Numbered from the stretch's first letter, positions 53,551 to 63,508 are shown. The stretch: DNA of 63,525 nucleotides from Faecalispora jeddahensis (GCF_000577335.1 NZ_CBYL010000019.1:1-63525); one strand, 5' to 3'. Notes: generated by a model not told the origin, from the letters alone. Program-made: numbers and translations.

Positions 53551-54459
53551 TTAAAAATCAATTTCATTATAATCAAATTTATATTTATACTCAATATGTT
53601 TTCCTATCCCATCCAGCCCCGGAAAAAGCGTTTTGTGATTGATGCCAACACCTTCGAGTTGCCGAATAATTCTATGCTTCGCATATTGGGAAATTTTCAA
53701 CTTTAGTATTACTTCCTGATTTTGGCCACCGTAATTGCAGTATATTCCATCAGTAGGATTCTGGATTGCCAGATAATTTTCCTTAGGAATCATTTCTTCA
53801 AGTGCGCCCTGCCTCGTGCCCCAGATCATTAATTTACTTGACTGTGCACTCATTCTATTATCAACATAATACGGCTGGTATACAGCGGGATATTCTAAAG
53901 GCATTTGGTTGTTTTGACAAAATAGAAAATTAAACATCTCCCTATAACTTATCTCATTCATCATCTTCTTATCTTTGTCACTCATTTTTGAATTTATAAA
54001 ACTAAAATATCGGTAATTACCCTCGTGCAAGATCCATAAAGCGCCGTCTCTATCTTCGGCATTAACACAGGCAAAAAACAAAGCAACCAATGGATTAGAG
54101 GTCCAATCCAGCAATCGCGTAGGAGCGCCGAAATGTTGAGCATACTCTGCCCACCGCAAAAAATCATTAGAAGGAATATCTTTTATGTACCCGGCCGCTT
54201 CCCCAATAAAATCCTGCAATACTTTCTTTTCTGTTGAATACGCTAAGTACTTGTCATTTGAGATATTCATAAATTCGTCATCATCAAACTTTTGCGTCAC
54301 CTTACGAAAAACAGAAGGAATAAGTTGGTATTGTTCGTCACCCACCCCGCGATAAATATAGGGAGAAGAAACTGGCGCTTGTGGATAGGTCATTTTTAAT
54401 CTATCCTGTATATTAAATAAATCAGTTAAGTTTTTGATTTCAAGATTTATTTTATTCAT
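53551..54459 (-). CDS. FRG-domain protein, putative defence cargo
   Basis: 302 residues. The FRG domain is clear: YIYRGVGDEQYQLIPSVFR near residue 30, and AQHFGAPTRLLDWTSNPLVA, then LFFACV about 100 residues on. FRG proteins often lie in defence islands and have been compared with ADP-ribosyltransferases, but their activity is unproven. Start: ATG at 54459 behind GGGAGA; the frame reaching 54582 crosses the att site and is rejected. It is the last gene inside the right attachment site, 92 bp from it. Confidence 0.85.
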   Translation of the reverse strand: MNKINLEIKNLTDLFNIQDRLKMTYPQAPVSSPYIYRGVGDEQYQLIPSVFRKVTQKFDDDEFMNISNDKYLAYSTEKKVLQDFIGEAAGYIKDIPSNDFLRWAEYAQHFGAPTRLLDWTSNPLVALFFACVNAEDRDGALWILHEGNYRYFSFINSKMSDKDKKMMNEISYREMFNFLFCQNNQMPLEYPAVYQPYYVDNRMSAQSSKLMIWGTRQGALEEMIPKENYLAIQNPTDGIYCNYGGQNQEVILKLKISQYAKHRIIRQLEGVGINHKTLFPGLDGIGKHIEYKYKFDYNEIDF

Positions 54460-54522
54460 TTCAGATAGTCTCCCTTTTGCAGCACAAATATAGAACCATT
54501 TTAGAGCCACTGTGTTAAATTT

Positions 54523-54561
54523 AAAGCCACAAACCCGCACGATTGCTGAGTTTGTGGCTTT
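54523..54561 (-). terminator. guaA terminator supplied by the element
   Basis: AAAGCCACAAAC pairs with GTTTGTGGCTTT (12 bp), followed on the minus strand by TTTAAATTT. One arm lies in the attachment repeat. Confidence 0.85.
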
Positions 54562-54582
54562 GTTTATTTTATTCCCACTCAA
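54551..54582. repeat. right attachment site (32-bp direct repeat)
   Basis: Identical to 39624-39655. It covers the guaA stop codon and the last four codons, so insertion restores the gene. Confidence 0.92.
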
Positions 54583-56110
54583 TTGTGGCCGGGGGCTTGC
54601 TGGTGATATCGTACACGATGCGGTTGACGCCGCTCACCTCGTTGATGATGCGGTTCGAAACCTTTGCCAGAACATCGTACGGGATTCTGGCCCAGTCTGC
54701 CGTCATGAAGTCGGTGGTGGTCACACCGCGCAGTGCAACGGTAAAGTCGTAGGTGCGGCCGTCGCCCATGACGCCGACGCTCTGAATGCCGGTGAGCACT
54801 GCAAAGTACTGATTGATCTGCCTGTCGAGGCCAGCAGCGGCAATTTCCTCACGGAAGATCGCGTCAGCGTCGCGCAGAAGGTCAAGCTTGTCCTTCGTGA
54901 TGTCGCCCAGCACACGGATCGCAAGGCCCGGGCCCGGGAACGGCTGGCGGAATACAAGGAACTTGGGGATGTCCAGCTCCAGACCAACACGGCGAACCTC
55001 GTCCTTAAACAGGTCGCGCAGGGGCTCAACAAGGCCGGTAAAACCGATGTCCTCCGGCAGGCCGCCCACGTTGTGGTGGCTCTTAATGACTGCCGCTTCG
55101 CCCACGCCGCTTTCGACCACATCCGGGTAAATCGTACCCTGGCACAGATAATCCATATGGCCGAGTTTCTTGGCTTCTTCCTCAAAAACGCGGATGAACT
55201 CTTCGCCGATGATCTTGCGCTTCGCCTCCGGCTCGGACACCCCAGCCAAGCGCGACAGGAAACGCTCCTGTGCATTGACGCGGATCAGGTTCATGTCGAA
55301 CTGCTCGCGGAACACCTGCTCCACCTGATCGCCCTCGTCCTTGCGCAGCAGACCGTGATCGACAAAGATGCAGGTCAGATTCTTGCCGATGGCCTTGTGC
55401 ACCAGCACTGCAGCGACGGAGGAATCCACGCCGCCGGAGAGAGCGCAAAGCACCTTCTTATCGCCGACACGCTCCTTGATCTGGCGGATCGTTTCCGCCG
55501 CAAAGGCGTCCATCCGCCAGTCGCCGGAGCAGCCGCAGACACGATACAAAAAGTTTCTCAGGTACTCGTTGCCCTGCACGGTATGCTCCACCTCGGGGTG
55601 AAACTGCACGCCGTACAGACGCTTCTCCGCGTTGTCCATTGCCGCCACAGGGCAGGCGCGGCTGTGAGCGCGCGCCGTGAACCCTTCGGGCAGTGCAACG
55701 ATTTTATCGGTATGGCTCATCCAGCAGACACTGGTTTGCTCCACACCGTGAAACAGCTCGGAGGAAAGATCAAACTCCACCGGTGTTTTTCCGTACTCTT
55801 TCACATTAGAAGGCTCTACCTTGCCGCCCAGCTTATAAGCCATCAGCTGTGCGCCGTAGCAAATTCCCAAAATCGGAATCCCGAGCTCGAAAATTTCTTT
55901 TTCACAGCCGGGTGCTCCGGGAGCATAGGCACTATTGGGGCCGCCGGTAAAAATAATTCCCTTATAGCCCGCCTTCTGAATCTCCTCAATCGGCGTTTTG
56001 TACGATTTGATTTCGCAGTACACGTTCAGGTCGCGCACACGGCGCGCGATCAGCTGACTGTACTGTCCGCCGAAATCCAAAATTAAAACAGCCTCGTTAT
56101 GAATCGTCAT
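54569..56110 (-). CDS. guaA: GMP synthase (glutamine-hydrolysing)
   Basis: Converts XMP to GMP using glutamine and ATP. 513 residues: an N-terminal class I amidotransferase with the nucleophile in [16 protein letters not shown], an ATP pyrophosphatase domain with [13 protein letters not shown], and the C-terminal dimerisation domain ending KPPATIEWE. Its 3' end is a well-known integration site for mobile elements, used here. ATG directly follows a RBS within the 20-bp gap after glmS, so it is co-transcribed. Confidence 0.98.
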   Translation of the reverse strand: MTIHNEAVLILDFGGQYSQLIARRVRDLNVYCEIKSYKTPIEEIQKAGYKGIIFTGGPNSAYAPGAPGCEKEIFELGIPILGICYGAQLMAYKLGGKVEPSNVKEYGKTPVEFDLSSELFHGVEQTSVCWMSHTDKIVALPEGFTARAHSRACPVAAMDNAEKRLYGVQFHPEVEHTVQGNEYLRNFLYRVCGCSGDWRMDAFAAETIRQIKERVGDKKVLCALSGGVDSSVAAVLVHKAIGKNLTCIFVDHGLLRKDEGDQVEQVFREQFDMNLIRVNAQERFLSRLAGVSEPEAKRKIIGEEFIRVFEEEAKKLGHMDYLCQGTIYPDVVESGVGEAAVIKSHHNVGGLPEDIGFTGLVEPLRDLFKDEVRRVGLELDIPKFLVFRQPFPGPGLAIRVLGDITKDKLDLLRDADAIFREEIAAAGLDRQINQYFAVLTGIQSVGVMGDGRTYDFTVALRGVTTTDFMTADWARIPYDVLAKVSNRIINEVSGVNRIVYDITSKPPATIEWE

Positions 56111-56130
56111 AAAACTCCCCTATTCCTCAG

Positions 56131-57960
56131 TTATTCCACAGTCACGGATTTCGCCAGATTGCGCGGCTTATCAATATCGCAGCCCTTCATGGACGCCACA
56201 TAGTACGCGAACAGCTGCAGCGGGATCACCGCGAGAGACGGCCGCATGATCTCGCAGGCCGTCGGCACCGAGAACAGGAAATCCATATCCTTGCCGATCT
56301 CCTGCGCGTTGTCTTCGGTGGTCAGGCCCAGCACCAGCGCGCCGCGGCTTCTCACCTCGATCACGTTGCTCATCATTTTCTCGAGCAGCTGCTGATGGGT
56401 GGCGATCGCAACAACCAGCGTTCCCTCCTCCATCAGAGAGATCGTTCCATGCTTCAGCTCGCCGGCGGCGTAAGCTTCGGAATGGATATAAGAAATTTCC
56501 TTCAGCTTCAAAGAGCCTTCCAGAGAAATGGCGTAATCCAGATTACGGCCGATGAAGAAAATATCCTTCGCGCTGAAATGCTTCGATGCAAAATACTGAA
56601 TATCCTCTTTGTTTTCTAACGTTTTCTCCACCTTATCCGGCAGCTCCTGCAACTCTTTGACATAGTCTGCGTACTCTTCCGGCGTCAGGCGGCCAAGCAG
56701 GTCCGCCATATAAATCGCCAGCAGATAGACAACCGCCAGCTGCGTGCTGTATGCCTTTGTCGTCGCTACCGCGATTTCGGGGCCTGCCCAGGTATACAGA
56801 ACATCGTCGGAATCGTTGGCAATGGAGCTGCCCACCACGTTCACGATCGAAATGACGCGTGCGCCAAGGCGCTTGGCTTCGCGGAGAGCCGCCAGCGTAT
56901 CCGCTGTTTCGCCGGACTGGCTGATGACTATCACCAGGGAGTTGTTGTCGAGAATCGGGTGGCGGTAACGGAATTCGGAGGCAACATCCACTTCCACAGG
57001 GATGCGGGTCAGCTTTTCGATCACATATTTCGCGACCACACCCACATGGTACGCAGAACCGCAGGCCACGATGCTGATGCGGTTGAACTTCTGGAGCTGC
57101 TCCGCCGTGAGAGTCACGTTGTCGAGCACGATGCGGCCATCCTTGATGCGGGGAGAAATCGTGTCGCGCAGCGCTTTCGGCTGCTCCATGATTTCCTTGA
57201 ACATAAAATGCTCATAGCCGCCTTTTTCCGCAACAGAAAGATCCCAGTCAATATGAACCAGTTCTTTTTCAATGGGTTCTTTTTCCAAATTGCAAATCTG
57301 CACGCTGTCGCGGGTCAGCTGAACAATCTCGTTGTCCTTCAAGCGATAAAAATCGCGGGTGCGGTTCAGGATGGAAGGAATGTCGGAGGCAACATAATTC
57401 TCGTGCTCGCCAAGGCCAACCACCAGCGGGCTGTCTTTGCGAACCGCATACAGCTTATCGGGGTCATCCACACACAACATGCCAAGCGCGTAAGAGCCCT
57501 GCAAGCGCGAAATGACACGGATAAACGCATCGAGAATATCACCGTCGTAATAATATTCCAGTAGCTGAGCCACAACCTCGGTATCTGTTTCCGATACGAA
57601 GCTGACGCCCTTTTTGAGGAGCTTCTCTTTGATTTCCTGATAATTTTCGATGATGCCGTTATGCACCACCGCGAATTTTCCGGAATTGCTCACCTGCGGA
57701 TGGGAATTGATATCTGAGGGCTTGCCGTGGGTCGCCCAGCGGGTATGGCCAATGCCAACCGTTCCCTGCAGCGATTTTCCGCCGTCCACCAGATCACTGA
57801 GCACCTGCAAACGTCCCTTGCTTTTCACAACGCGCAGCGCATCCCCTGTATATACTGCCATTCCTGCGGAATCATACCCGCGGTATTCCAGCTTTTCCAA
57901 ACCGTTTAACAAAATGGGCGCCGCCTGATCACCGCCGATGTAACCAACGATTCCACACAT
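56131..57960 (-). CDS. glmS: glutamine-fructose-6-phosphate aminotransferase
   Basis: Makes glucosamine-6-phosphate for cell-wall precursors. 609 residues: the N-terminal amidotransferase begins MCGIVGYIGG with Cys2 as nucleophile, and two SIS domains follow (IVACGSAYHVG, SQSGETADTL). Start: ATG at 57960; the frame continuing to 58008 would bury the catalytic Cys and is rejected. Unlike in Bacillus, no glmS ribozyme is recognisable upstream. Confidence 0.97.
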   Translation of the reverse strand: MCGIVGYIGGDQAAPILLNGLEKLEYRGYDSAGMAVYTGDALRVVKSKGRLQVLSDLVDGGKSLQGTVGIGHTRWATHGKPSDINSHPQVSNSGKFAVVHNGIIENYQEIKEKLLKKGVSFVSETDTEVVAQLLEYYYDGDILDAFIRVISRLQGSYALGMLCVDDPDKLYAVRKDSPLVVGLGEHENYVASDIPSILNRTRDFYRLKDNEIVQLTRDSVQICNLEKEPIEKELVHIDWDLSVAEKGGYEHFMFKEIMEQPKALRDTISPRIKDGRIVLDNVTLTAEQLQKFNRISIVACGSAYHVGVVAKYVIEKLTRIPVEVDVASEFRYRHPILDNNSLVIVISQSGETADTLAALREAKRLGARVISIVNVVGSSIANDSDDVLYTWAGPEIAVATTKAYSTQLAVVYLLAIYMADLLGRLTPEEYADYVKELQELPDKVEKTLENKEDIQYFASKHFSAKDIFFIGRNLDYAISLEGSLKLKEISYIHSEAYAAGELKHGTISLMEEGTLVVAIATHQQLLEKMMSNVIEVRSRGALVLGLTTEDNAQEIGKDMDFLFSVPTACEIMRPSLAVIPLQLFAYYVASMKGCDIDKPRNLAKSVTVE

Positions 57961-58001
57961 GATAAATGCCACCTTTCTTTCCCTGTCATAGTATGAATAC
58001 A

Positions 58002-58080
58002 ATTTCAAAAGGCTGTTGATTTCTTCTCCCGCTTTTGGCGGAGAAAGAAACTGCCGTTTTCACGCAAAATCACTTTTTAG
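58002..58080. repeat. short palindromic element (MITE-like family)
   Basis: AAAAGGCTGTTGATTT, then TTCTCCCGCTTTTGGCGGAGAA at its centre, and CAAAATCACTTTTT at the end. Very similar to 61161-61235 and to the start of the sequence at 63509. Confidence 0.65.
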
Positions 58081-58114
58081 ATGAATGCGCCATAAAGGAA
58101 TTAAAAATAGGAAG

Positions 58115-58149
58115 AAGCGCCAACCGTTTTTTCAAGTTGACGCTTTTTT
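58115..58149. terminator. hairpin after purA
   Basis: AAGCGCCAAC faces GTTGACGCTT with one mismatch. A T-run is good on the plus strand and weak on the minus strand. Confidence 0.5.
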
Positions 58150-58181
58150 GCGTAATTTCCCTAGCAGAATATGATTGTCGA

Positions 58182-59459
58182 TTACCGATAGATAATATCG
58201 CTGCGGGAAGGTCCGTTCGACACGATTTTCACCGGAACACCGATCTGCTCCTCCGCAAACTCAATGTAGCGGCGCGCGTTTTCGGGAAGATCTTCGTAGC
58301 GGGTAATGCCGCGCAGATCGCAGCACCAGCCGGGCATCGTCTTCAGCACCGGCTTGCACCGGCGCAGCTGAGAGGCCGGCGGGAAATAATCGATCTGCTT
58401 GCCGTCGAGCTCATACGCCACGCAAACGGGAATCTCTTTGAGATAGCCGAGCACGTCGATCACGGTCAGCGCCACGCTGGTAGCGCCCTGCACCGCGCAG
58501 CCGTAACGGGAGGCCACGAGATCAAGCCAGCCCATTCTGCGGGGACGGCCCGTTGTGGCGCCGTACTCGCCGCCGTCGCCGCCGCGGCGGCGCAGCTCAT
58601 CGGCTTCTTCGCCGAAGATTTCGCTGACAAACTCGCCCGCACCTACGGCACTGGAATACGCCTTTACCACGGCGATGATCTCTTTGATCTCATACGGCGG
58701 AACACCGGCGCCGACAGCGCCGTAACCGGCCAGTGTGGAGGAAGAGGTCACCATGGGGTAAATGCCGAAATCCGGGTCCTTCAGTGCGCCAAGCTGGCCT
58801 TCGAGCAAAATGGTTTTGCCCTCCTTGACCGCCTGATGCAGGAACGTGAAGGTGTCTGCAACATAGGGCTCGATCATCTGGCGGTATTCCATCAGCTTTT
58901 CGTAAACGGCGTCCACTGTCAGCGGCTCTTTGTGGTACAGGTGCTGATACAGCGAGTTTTTCACATCCAGAACCTGCTGAATCTTCTCTTTGAGCTGAGA
59001 CTCGTCGTCATACAGCTCGCTGACCTGAAAGCCGATCTTCGCGTATTTATCCGAATAAAACGGCGCGATGCCGGATTTGGTGGAACCAAAGGACTTGGAG
59101 GACAAACGCGCTTCCTCCATCGCATCCATTTCAACATGGTAAGGCATCACGATCTGCACACGGTCAGAAACCATCAGCTTCGGCTCCGGAACTCCGCGCT
59201 GCCGCAGGGAATCCATCTCCTTGATGAGGTTTTCCACACTCAGCGCAACACCATTGCCGATGATGTTGGTCGTGTGATCGTAAAATACGCCCGAGGGGAG
59301 TTGGTGCAGCGCGAACTTGCCATATTCGTTGATAATGGTATGGCCCGCATTGCTGCCGCCTTGGTACCGGATCACGATGTCGGACTGCGCCGCCATGACG
59401 TCGGTAATTTTCCCTTTTCCTTCATCGCCCCAATTGGCGCCTACTATCGCTTTTACCAT
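58182..59459 (-). CDS. purA: adenylosuccinate synthetase
   Basis: Joins IMP and aspartate with GTP in AMP synthesis. 425 residues with WGDEGKGKITD at the N-terminus, NAGHTI, and the IMP/GTP site QGATSVALTVIDVLGYL. ATG at 59459 with TGAGCAGT upstream, a weak ribosome site. Between purB and glmS on the minus strand. Confidence 0.97.
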   Translation of the reverse strand: MVKAIVGANWGDEGKGKITDVMAAQSDIVIRYQGGSNAGHTIINEYGKFALHQLPSGVFYDHTTNIIGNGVALSVENLIKEMDSLRQRGVPEPKLMVSDRVQIVMPYHVEMDAMEEARLSSKSFGSTKSGIAPFYSDKYAKIGFQVSELYDDESQLKEKIQQVLDVKNSLYQHLYHKEPLTVDAVYEKLMEYRQMIEPYVADTFTFLHQAVKEGKTILLEGQLGALKDPDFGIYPMVTSSSTLAGYGAVGAGVPPYEIKEIIAVVKAYSSAVGAGEFVSEIFGEEADELRRRGGDGGEYGATTGRPRRMGWLDLVASRYGCAVQGATSVALTVIDVLGYLKEIPVCVAYELDGKQIDYFPPASQLRRCKPVLKTMPGWCCDLRGITRYEDLPENARRYIEFAEEQIGVPVKIVSNGPSRSDIIYR

Positions 59460-59550
59460 TAGTACTGCTCACTCTCCGCCGGTGCCGCACCAGCCAATTT
59501 TTTCCACCGCCCGCGGCTTTTCATTTGGCGGCGGATCAATTTGTATTCTT

Positions 59551-59571
59551 ATACCACAGGCGCAAAGCGCC
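59551..59571. other. shared upstream motif of purA
   Basis: ATACCACAGGCGCA, repeated upstream of asnS, followed by AAAGCGCC which forms a small GGCGC-AAA-GCGCC hairpin. Confidence 0.45.
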
Positions 59572-59681
59572 ATTACGGCATTTTTTAAAATTGCACATCA
59601 AAACGCTCGTGATTATCATACCACAAAACACCCCAAAAGCCTACGATTTTCTTTGGAATGCCCGCGGATTTTACGTTTTGT

Positions 59682-61112
59682 TTACAAATTAATTTCCGCT
59701 TTTTTAATTTCTATGGAATCATATTCCTTTAAAACGGAATTTACCACTCCGCTCACAAATTCCTGGGTTTGTACCGCGGCACAGCCCGTATACTGCGACG
59801 GGTCTACCAGGCCGGACAGCTCCTCGCGCGTGACGCCGAACACCGGGTCCGCCGCGATGCGGTCCAGCAGGTCGTTTTCGCCGCCCTGCTCCTTGATGAC
59901 CTTGGCCGCTTCCATGGAATGCACGCGAATTTGCTCGTGAAGCTGCTGGCGGTCCGCTCCGCGCTTGACCGCGTCCATCATGATGTTCTCGGTGGCCATA
60001 AAGGGCAACTCGCGCAGCAGGTGCTGCTCGATTACCTTAGGATATACCACAAGACCATCTGCCACATTGCTGTACAGGTCAAGGATGCCATCGACCGCCA
60101 GAAACGCTTCGGGAACGCTCAGTCGCTTGTTCGCGGAATCATCGAGCGTACGCTCGAACCACTGGGTGGCGGTTGTGATGGCGGGGTTCAGGCTGTCGAC
60201 GATCACATAGCGCGCCAGAGACGCAATGCGCTCGCTGCGCATCGGGTTGCGCTTGTACGCCATGGCGGAGGAACCGATCTGCCCCTTCTCAAAGGGCTCC
60301 TCGATCTCCTTCATATGCTGCAGAAGGCGGATGTCGTTCGAGAACTTGGTCGCGCTCTGCGCGATCCCGCTCAGAATAGACAGAATCTGGCTGTCGAGCT
60401 TTCTGGAATACGTCTGGCCGGAAACGGCAAAGCAGGAGGAATACCCCATCTTCTCCGCGATCTTGCGGTCGAGCGCCTTTACGCGCTCATAATCGCCGTC
60501 AAACAGCTCCAAAAAGCTGGCCTGCGTGCCGGTCGTCCCCTTCGAGCCGAGCAGCTTTGCCTTGCCGAGCTGGTATTCAACGTCCTCAAGGTCCATCAGA
60601 AGATCCTGAATCCAGAGCGTGGCGCGCTTGCCGACAGTGGTGGGTTGCGCGGGCTGATAATGCGTAAACGCCAGAGTCGGCAGGTCTTTGTACTCCACCG
60701 CGAAATGCGACAGAATGCGGATGACGCCGACAAGCTTGTCGCGCAGCAGCCGCAGAGCTTCCGTCATGACGATAATATCGGTATTGTCCCCTACATAGCA
60801 GGAGGTTGCCCCCAGATGGATGATCGGGCGCGCCTTCGGGCACTGCTCGCCATAGGCATACACATGGGCCATCACGTCGTGGCGCACGATCTTCTCGCGC
60901 TCCCCGGCGACATCGTAATTGATGTCGTCGGCAAAACGGCGCATTTCATCGATCTGCTCCTGCGCAATGGGCAGGCCCAGCTCCATTTCCGACTCCGCCA
61001 GGGCGATCCAAAGGCGGCGCCAGGTACGGAACTTTTTGTCCGGCGAAAATAAAAACTTCATTTCGGCGCTGGCGTACCGCGCCGAAAGAGGGGATTCGTA
61101 CGTATTTTTCAA
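59682..61112 (-). CDS. purB: adenylosuccinate lyase
   Basis: Acts twice in purine synthesis, releasing fumarate from SAICAR and adenylosuccinate. 476 residues, with the superfamily signature GSSAMAYKRNP near residue 285, and HLGATSCYVGDN with the catalytic base region. Start: TTG at 61112, 8 bases after GGAGG; the frame to 61151 has no ribosome site. Part of the purine cluster. Confidence 0.97.
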   Translation of the reverse strand: MKNTYESPLSARYASAEMKFLFSPDKKFRTWRRLWIALAESEMELGLPIAQEQIDEMRRFADDINYDVAGEREKIVRHDVMAHVYAYGEQCPKARPIIHLGATSCYVGDNTDIIVMTEALRLLRDKLVGVIRILSHFAVEYKDLPTLAFTHYQPAQPTTVGKRATLWIQDLLMDLEDVEYQLGKAKLLGSKGTTGTQASFLELFDGDYERVKALDRKIAEKMGYSSCFAVSGQTYSRKLDSQILSILSGIAQSATKFSNDIRLLQHMKEIEEPFEKGQIGSSAMAYKRNPMRSERIASLARYVIVDSLNPAITTATQWFERTLDDSANKRLSVPEAFLAVDGILDLYSNVADGLVVYPKVIEQHLLRELPFMATENIMMDAVKRGADRQQLHEQIRVHSMEAAKVIKEQGGENDLLDRIAADPVFGVTREELSGLVDPSQYTGCAAVQTQEFVSGVVNSVLKEYDSIEIKKAEINL

Positions 61113-61160
61113 TGCTGCAACCTCCAAGCGTATTTCGGGGCATCTTTTCAAATCATTTCA

Positions 61161-61235
61161 CTTTCAAAGGCCATTGGTTTTTCCCGCTTGCGGCGGGAGA
61201 AGAAATTGCCGCTTCCCGTAAAGTCACTTTGAAAG
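61161..61235. repeat. short palindromic element with perfect terminal inverted repeats
   Basis: CTTTCAAAG at the left end and CTTTGAAAG at the right end are exact inverted repeats; the centre is CCCGCTTGCGGCGGG. 75 bp in total. Confidence 0.75.
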
Positions 61236-61248
61236 CAAATGGATCATA

Positions 61249-62700
61249 TTACAGGCGCTGAATCGGCATACAGTAGTTTTGCGGCCTGTGCTCAATCATT
61301 TCCTGCGGGATTTCAGTCGGATAATTCCCGGAGAAGCACGCGTCACAGTAGCCGGAACACTTGCCCTTCAGCATACCGGGCAGGCTGTCCAATGATAAGA
61401 ACGCCAGAGAATCCGCAAAATTCATCTCGGCGATCTCTTCCACGGTGTGCTGAACGGCAATCAGCTCATCCTTGGTGGGAATGTCTGTTCCGTAGTAGCA
61501 GGGCCACAGAAACGGCGGCGAGCTGATGCGCAGATGAACCTCTTTCGCGCCGGCATCTTTCAGCATCGACACAATGCGTCCGCTGGTCGTGCCGCGCACA
61601 ATGGAATCATCAAGCAGAACAACACGCTTGCCACGCACCTCGCTCTCCAGCGCGTTGAGCTTGATGCGCACGCTGCGCTCGCGCTCAGACTGCGTGGGCT
61701 TGATGAAGGTGCGGCCGATGTAGGAGTTCTTGACAATTCCCTTCTGGTACGGGATGCCGGATTCCTCGCTGTACCCGATGGCGGCGTCAATGCCGGATTC
61801 CGGCACGCCGATGACCACGTCGGCCTCCACGGGGCTTTGGCGCGCCAGCAGGCGGCCCGCCTCTTTGCGGGACTCGTACACGCCGAGCCCGTCGATTTTG
61901 CTGTCTGTACGGGCAAAGTAAATATACTCGAACACGCACAGCGAGCGCTGGGCCGGAACCTTATTGTACAGGTATTTCAGCCCGCTGGGGCCCGCGGCGA
62001 TCAGCTCGCCCGGCTCCACGTCGCGCACAAATTGCGCGCCCGCCGCATCGAGAGCGCAGCTTTCGGACGCAAAGACGATATCCTCACCGATCTTGCCCAT
62101 GCAGAGCGGACGGAACCCGTTGGGGTCGCGCACCGCGATCAGCTTCTGGGGGCTCATGACCAGAAGAGAGAACGAACCCTCGATCTTCTGCATGGCGCGG
62201 AACACGGCCTCCTCAATGGAGGCCGCGCCGATCCGCTCCCGGGCAATCATATAGGCGATTACCTCGGAATCGATCGTGGTTTGAAAAATACAGCCGTTTC
62301 GCTCAAGTTCACGGCGCAGCTCGTGGGCGTTGGTCAGGTTGCCGTTGTGGGCAATCGCCAGCGTGCCCTTGATATAGCGCATAACGAGCGGCTGGGCGTT
62401 TTCACGCACACTGTCGCCCGAGGTGGAGTACCGCACGTGAGAAAGGGCAATTTGCCCGTTCAGACGATTCAGAATCGAGTCGCTGAACACTTCGGACACC
62501 AAGCCCATGTCTTTGGAATAAGAAATCACCCCGCGGTCGTTCACCGCGATGCCGCAGCTCTCCTGCCCCCGGTGCTGCAGCGCCAGAAGGCCGTTATAGC
62601 ACGCGTAAGCCGGCGGAATTTCTTTTCCCTCTTTGCTGTAAATCCCGAATACCCCGCATTCCTCGCGAGGCTTCCAGGAGGACTCTTCAAAATCCGTCAA
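61249..62700 (-). CDS. purF: amidophosphoribosyltransferase
   Basis: First step of de novo purine synthesis: PRPP and glutamine to phosphoribosylamine. About 483 residues. The mature enzyme begins at the catalytic Cys in CGVFGIYSKEG after a propeptide of about 14 residues. The PRPP loop is VVLLDDSIVRGTT, and C-terminal Cys residues (CSGYCDACFSGN) mark the FeS-containing class. Start: TTG at 62700, 9 bases after GAGGAG; a TTG at 62754 inside purC is less likely. Confidence 0.96.
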   Translation of the reverse strand: MTDFEESSWKPREECGVFGIYSKEGKEIPPAYACYNGLLALQHRGQESCGIAVNDRGVISYSKDMGLVSEVFSDSILNRLNGQIALSHVRYSTSGDSVRENAQPLVMRYIKGTLAIAHNGNLTNAHELRRELERNGCIFQTTIDSEVIAYMIARERIGAASIEEAVFRAMQKIEGSFSLLVMSPQKLIAVRDPNGFRPLCMGKIGEDIVFASESCALDAAGAQFVRDVEPGELIAAGPSGLKYLYNKVPAQRSLCVFEYIYFARTDSKIDGLGVYESRKEAGRLLARQSPVEADVVIGVPESGIDAAIGYSEESGIPYQKGIVKNSYIGRTFIKPTQSERERSVRIKLNALESEVRGKRVVLLDDSIVRGTTSGRIVSMLKDAGAKEVHLRISSPPFLWPCYYGTDIPTKDELIAVQHTVEEIAEMNFADSLAFLSLDSLPGMLKGKCSGYCDACFSGNYPTEIPQEMIEHRPQNYCMPIQRL

Positions 62701-62743
62701 CGAATTCAACTCCTCATCGTCTTGACACAAGTATTGAAAGCCA

Positions 62744-63448
62744 TTACAGGCCAATGCGCTTCATCACTTCGGCATAAGCCTCTTCCACACCGCCAAGGTC
62801 GCGGCGGAAACGGTCTTTGTCGAGCTTTTCATGGGTGTGGATATCCCAGAAGCGGCAGGTATCGGGGGAAATCTCGTCGGCCAGAATGATCTTGCCGTCG
62901 CAGCGGCCGAACTCAAGCTTGAAATCGATCAGCTCAATATTCACCGAACGGAAGAATTCGCACATCAGCTCATTGATGCGCAACGCCATCTTGCTGATGA
63001 CATCGATCTCTTCCTTCGTTGCGAAATCAGCGGCAAGAATGTGGTATTCGTTCACCATCGGGTCGCCGAGCTCGTCGTTCTTATAACAGAATTCCAACAC
63101 CGGAGTGCGCATGGGGGTGCCTTCCTCCAGGCCAAGGCGCTTCGCCAGACTGCCGGCCGCCTTATTGCGGACAATCACCTCAAGCGGAACAATCTCTACC
63201 TTTTTGACCAGTGTTTCGCGGTCGCTCAGCTCTTTGACAAAGTGAGTGGGGATGCCGTCTTTCTCCAGCATTTGGAACATGAAATTGGACATACGGTTAT
63301 TGACAACGCCCTTGCCCACAATGGTTCCCTTTTTCAGGCCATTGAATGCGGTGGCGTCGTCCTTATAATCTACAATGTAGCAAGCAGGATCCTCGGTAGC
63401 GTAAACTTTCTTTGCTTTTCCCTCGTACAGTAAATTTCCTTTTTGCAT
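62744..63448 (-). CDS. purC: phosphoribosylaminoimidazole-succinocarboxamide synthase
   Basis: Forms SAICAR from CAIR and aspartate. 234 residues, complete, with [16 protein letters not shown] at the N-terminus, [11 protein letters not shown] and the signature [23 protein letters not shown] at 63448 behind GGGGGAAAGAATC. First gene of the minus-strand cluster visible here; 77 bp of upstream DNA remain in the window with no riboswitch visible. Confidence 0.97.
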   Translation of the reverse strand: MQKGNLLYEGKAKKVYATEDPACYIVDYKDDATAFNGLKKGTIVGKGVVNNRMSNFMFQMLEKDGIPTHFVKELSDRETLVKKVEIVPLEVIVRNKAAGSLAKRLGLEEGTPMRTPVLEFCYKNDELGDPMVNEYHILAADFATKEEIDVISKMALRINELMCEFFRSVNIELIDFKLEFGRCDGKIILADEISPDTCRFWDIHTHEKLDKDRFRRDLGGVEEAYAEVMKRIGL

Positions 63449-63508
63449 GATTCTTTCCCCCTGTTTTTGTTTCCATCGGCGGGCCTTTCTTCTGCCATAA
63501 TGCCACTG

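Larger units (their letters stand above)
39624..54582. mobile_element. integrated element (degenerate prophage) in the 3' end of guaA
   Basis: About 15 kb between 32-bp direct repeats. The left arm (minus strand) holds an integrase, several small HTH genes and a repressor. The right arm (plus strand) holds a cro-like gene, early genes, a few tail genes and cargo. The guaA end is rebuilt by the att core, so the host gene stays intact. I find no terminase, portal, capsid, lysis or conjugation genes. The GC content drops markedly over 51.5-54.5 kb. Confidence 0.88.

Noticed and set aside
54460-54582. N-terminal extension of the FRG protein into guaA
   Set aside because: The extension crosses the att repeat and the guaA stop; a ribosome site fits the ATG at 54459.
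39624-54582. Integrative conjugative element
   Set aside because: Only a ParB-like remnant hints at this; no relaxase, coupling protein or type IV secretion genes, whereas switch, Rha and tail genes are phage-like.
57961-58181. glmS ribozyme upstream of glmS
   Set aside because: The AGCGCCA-type core and pseudoknot sequences are absent on the minus strand; the gap holds a palindromic element and the purA hairpin.
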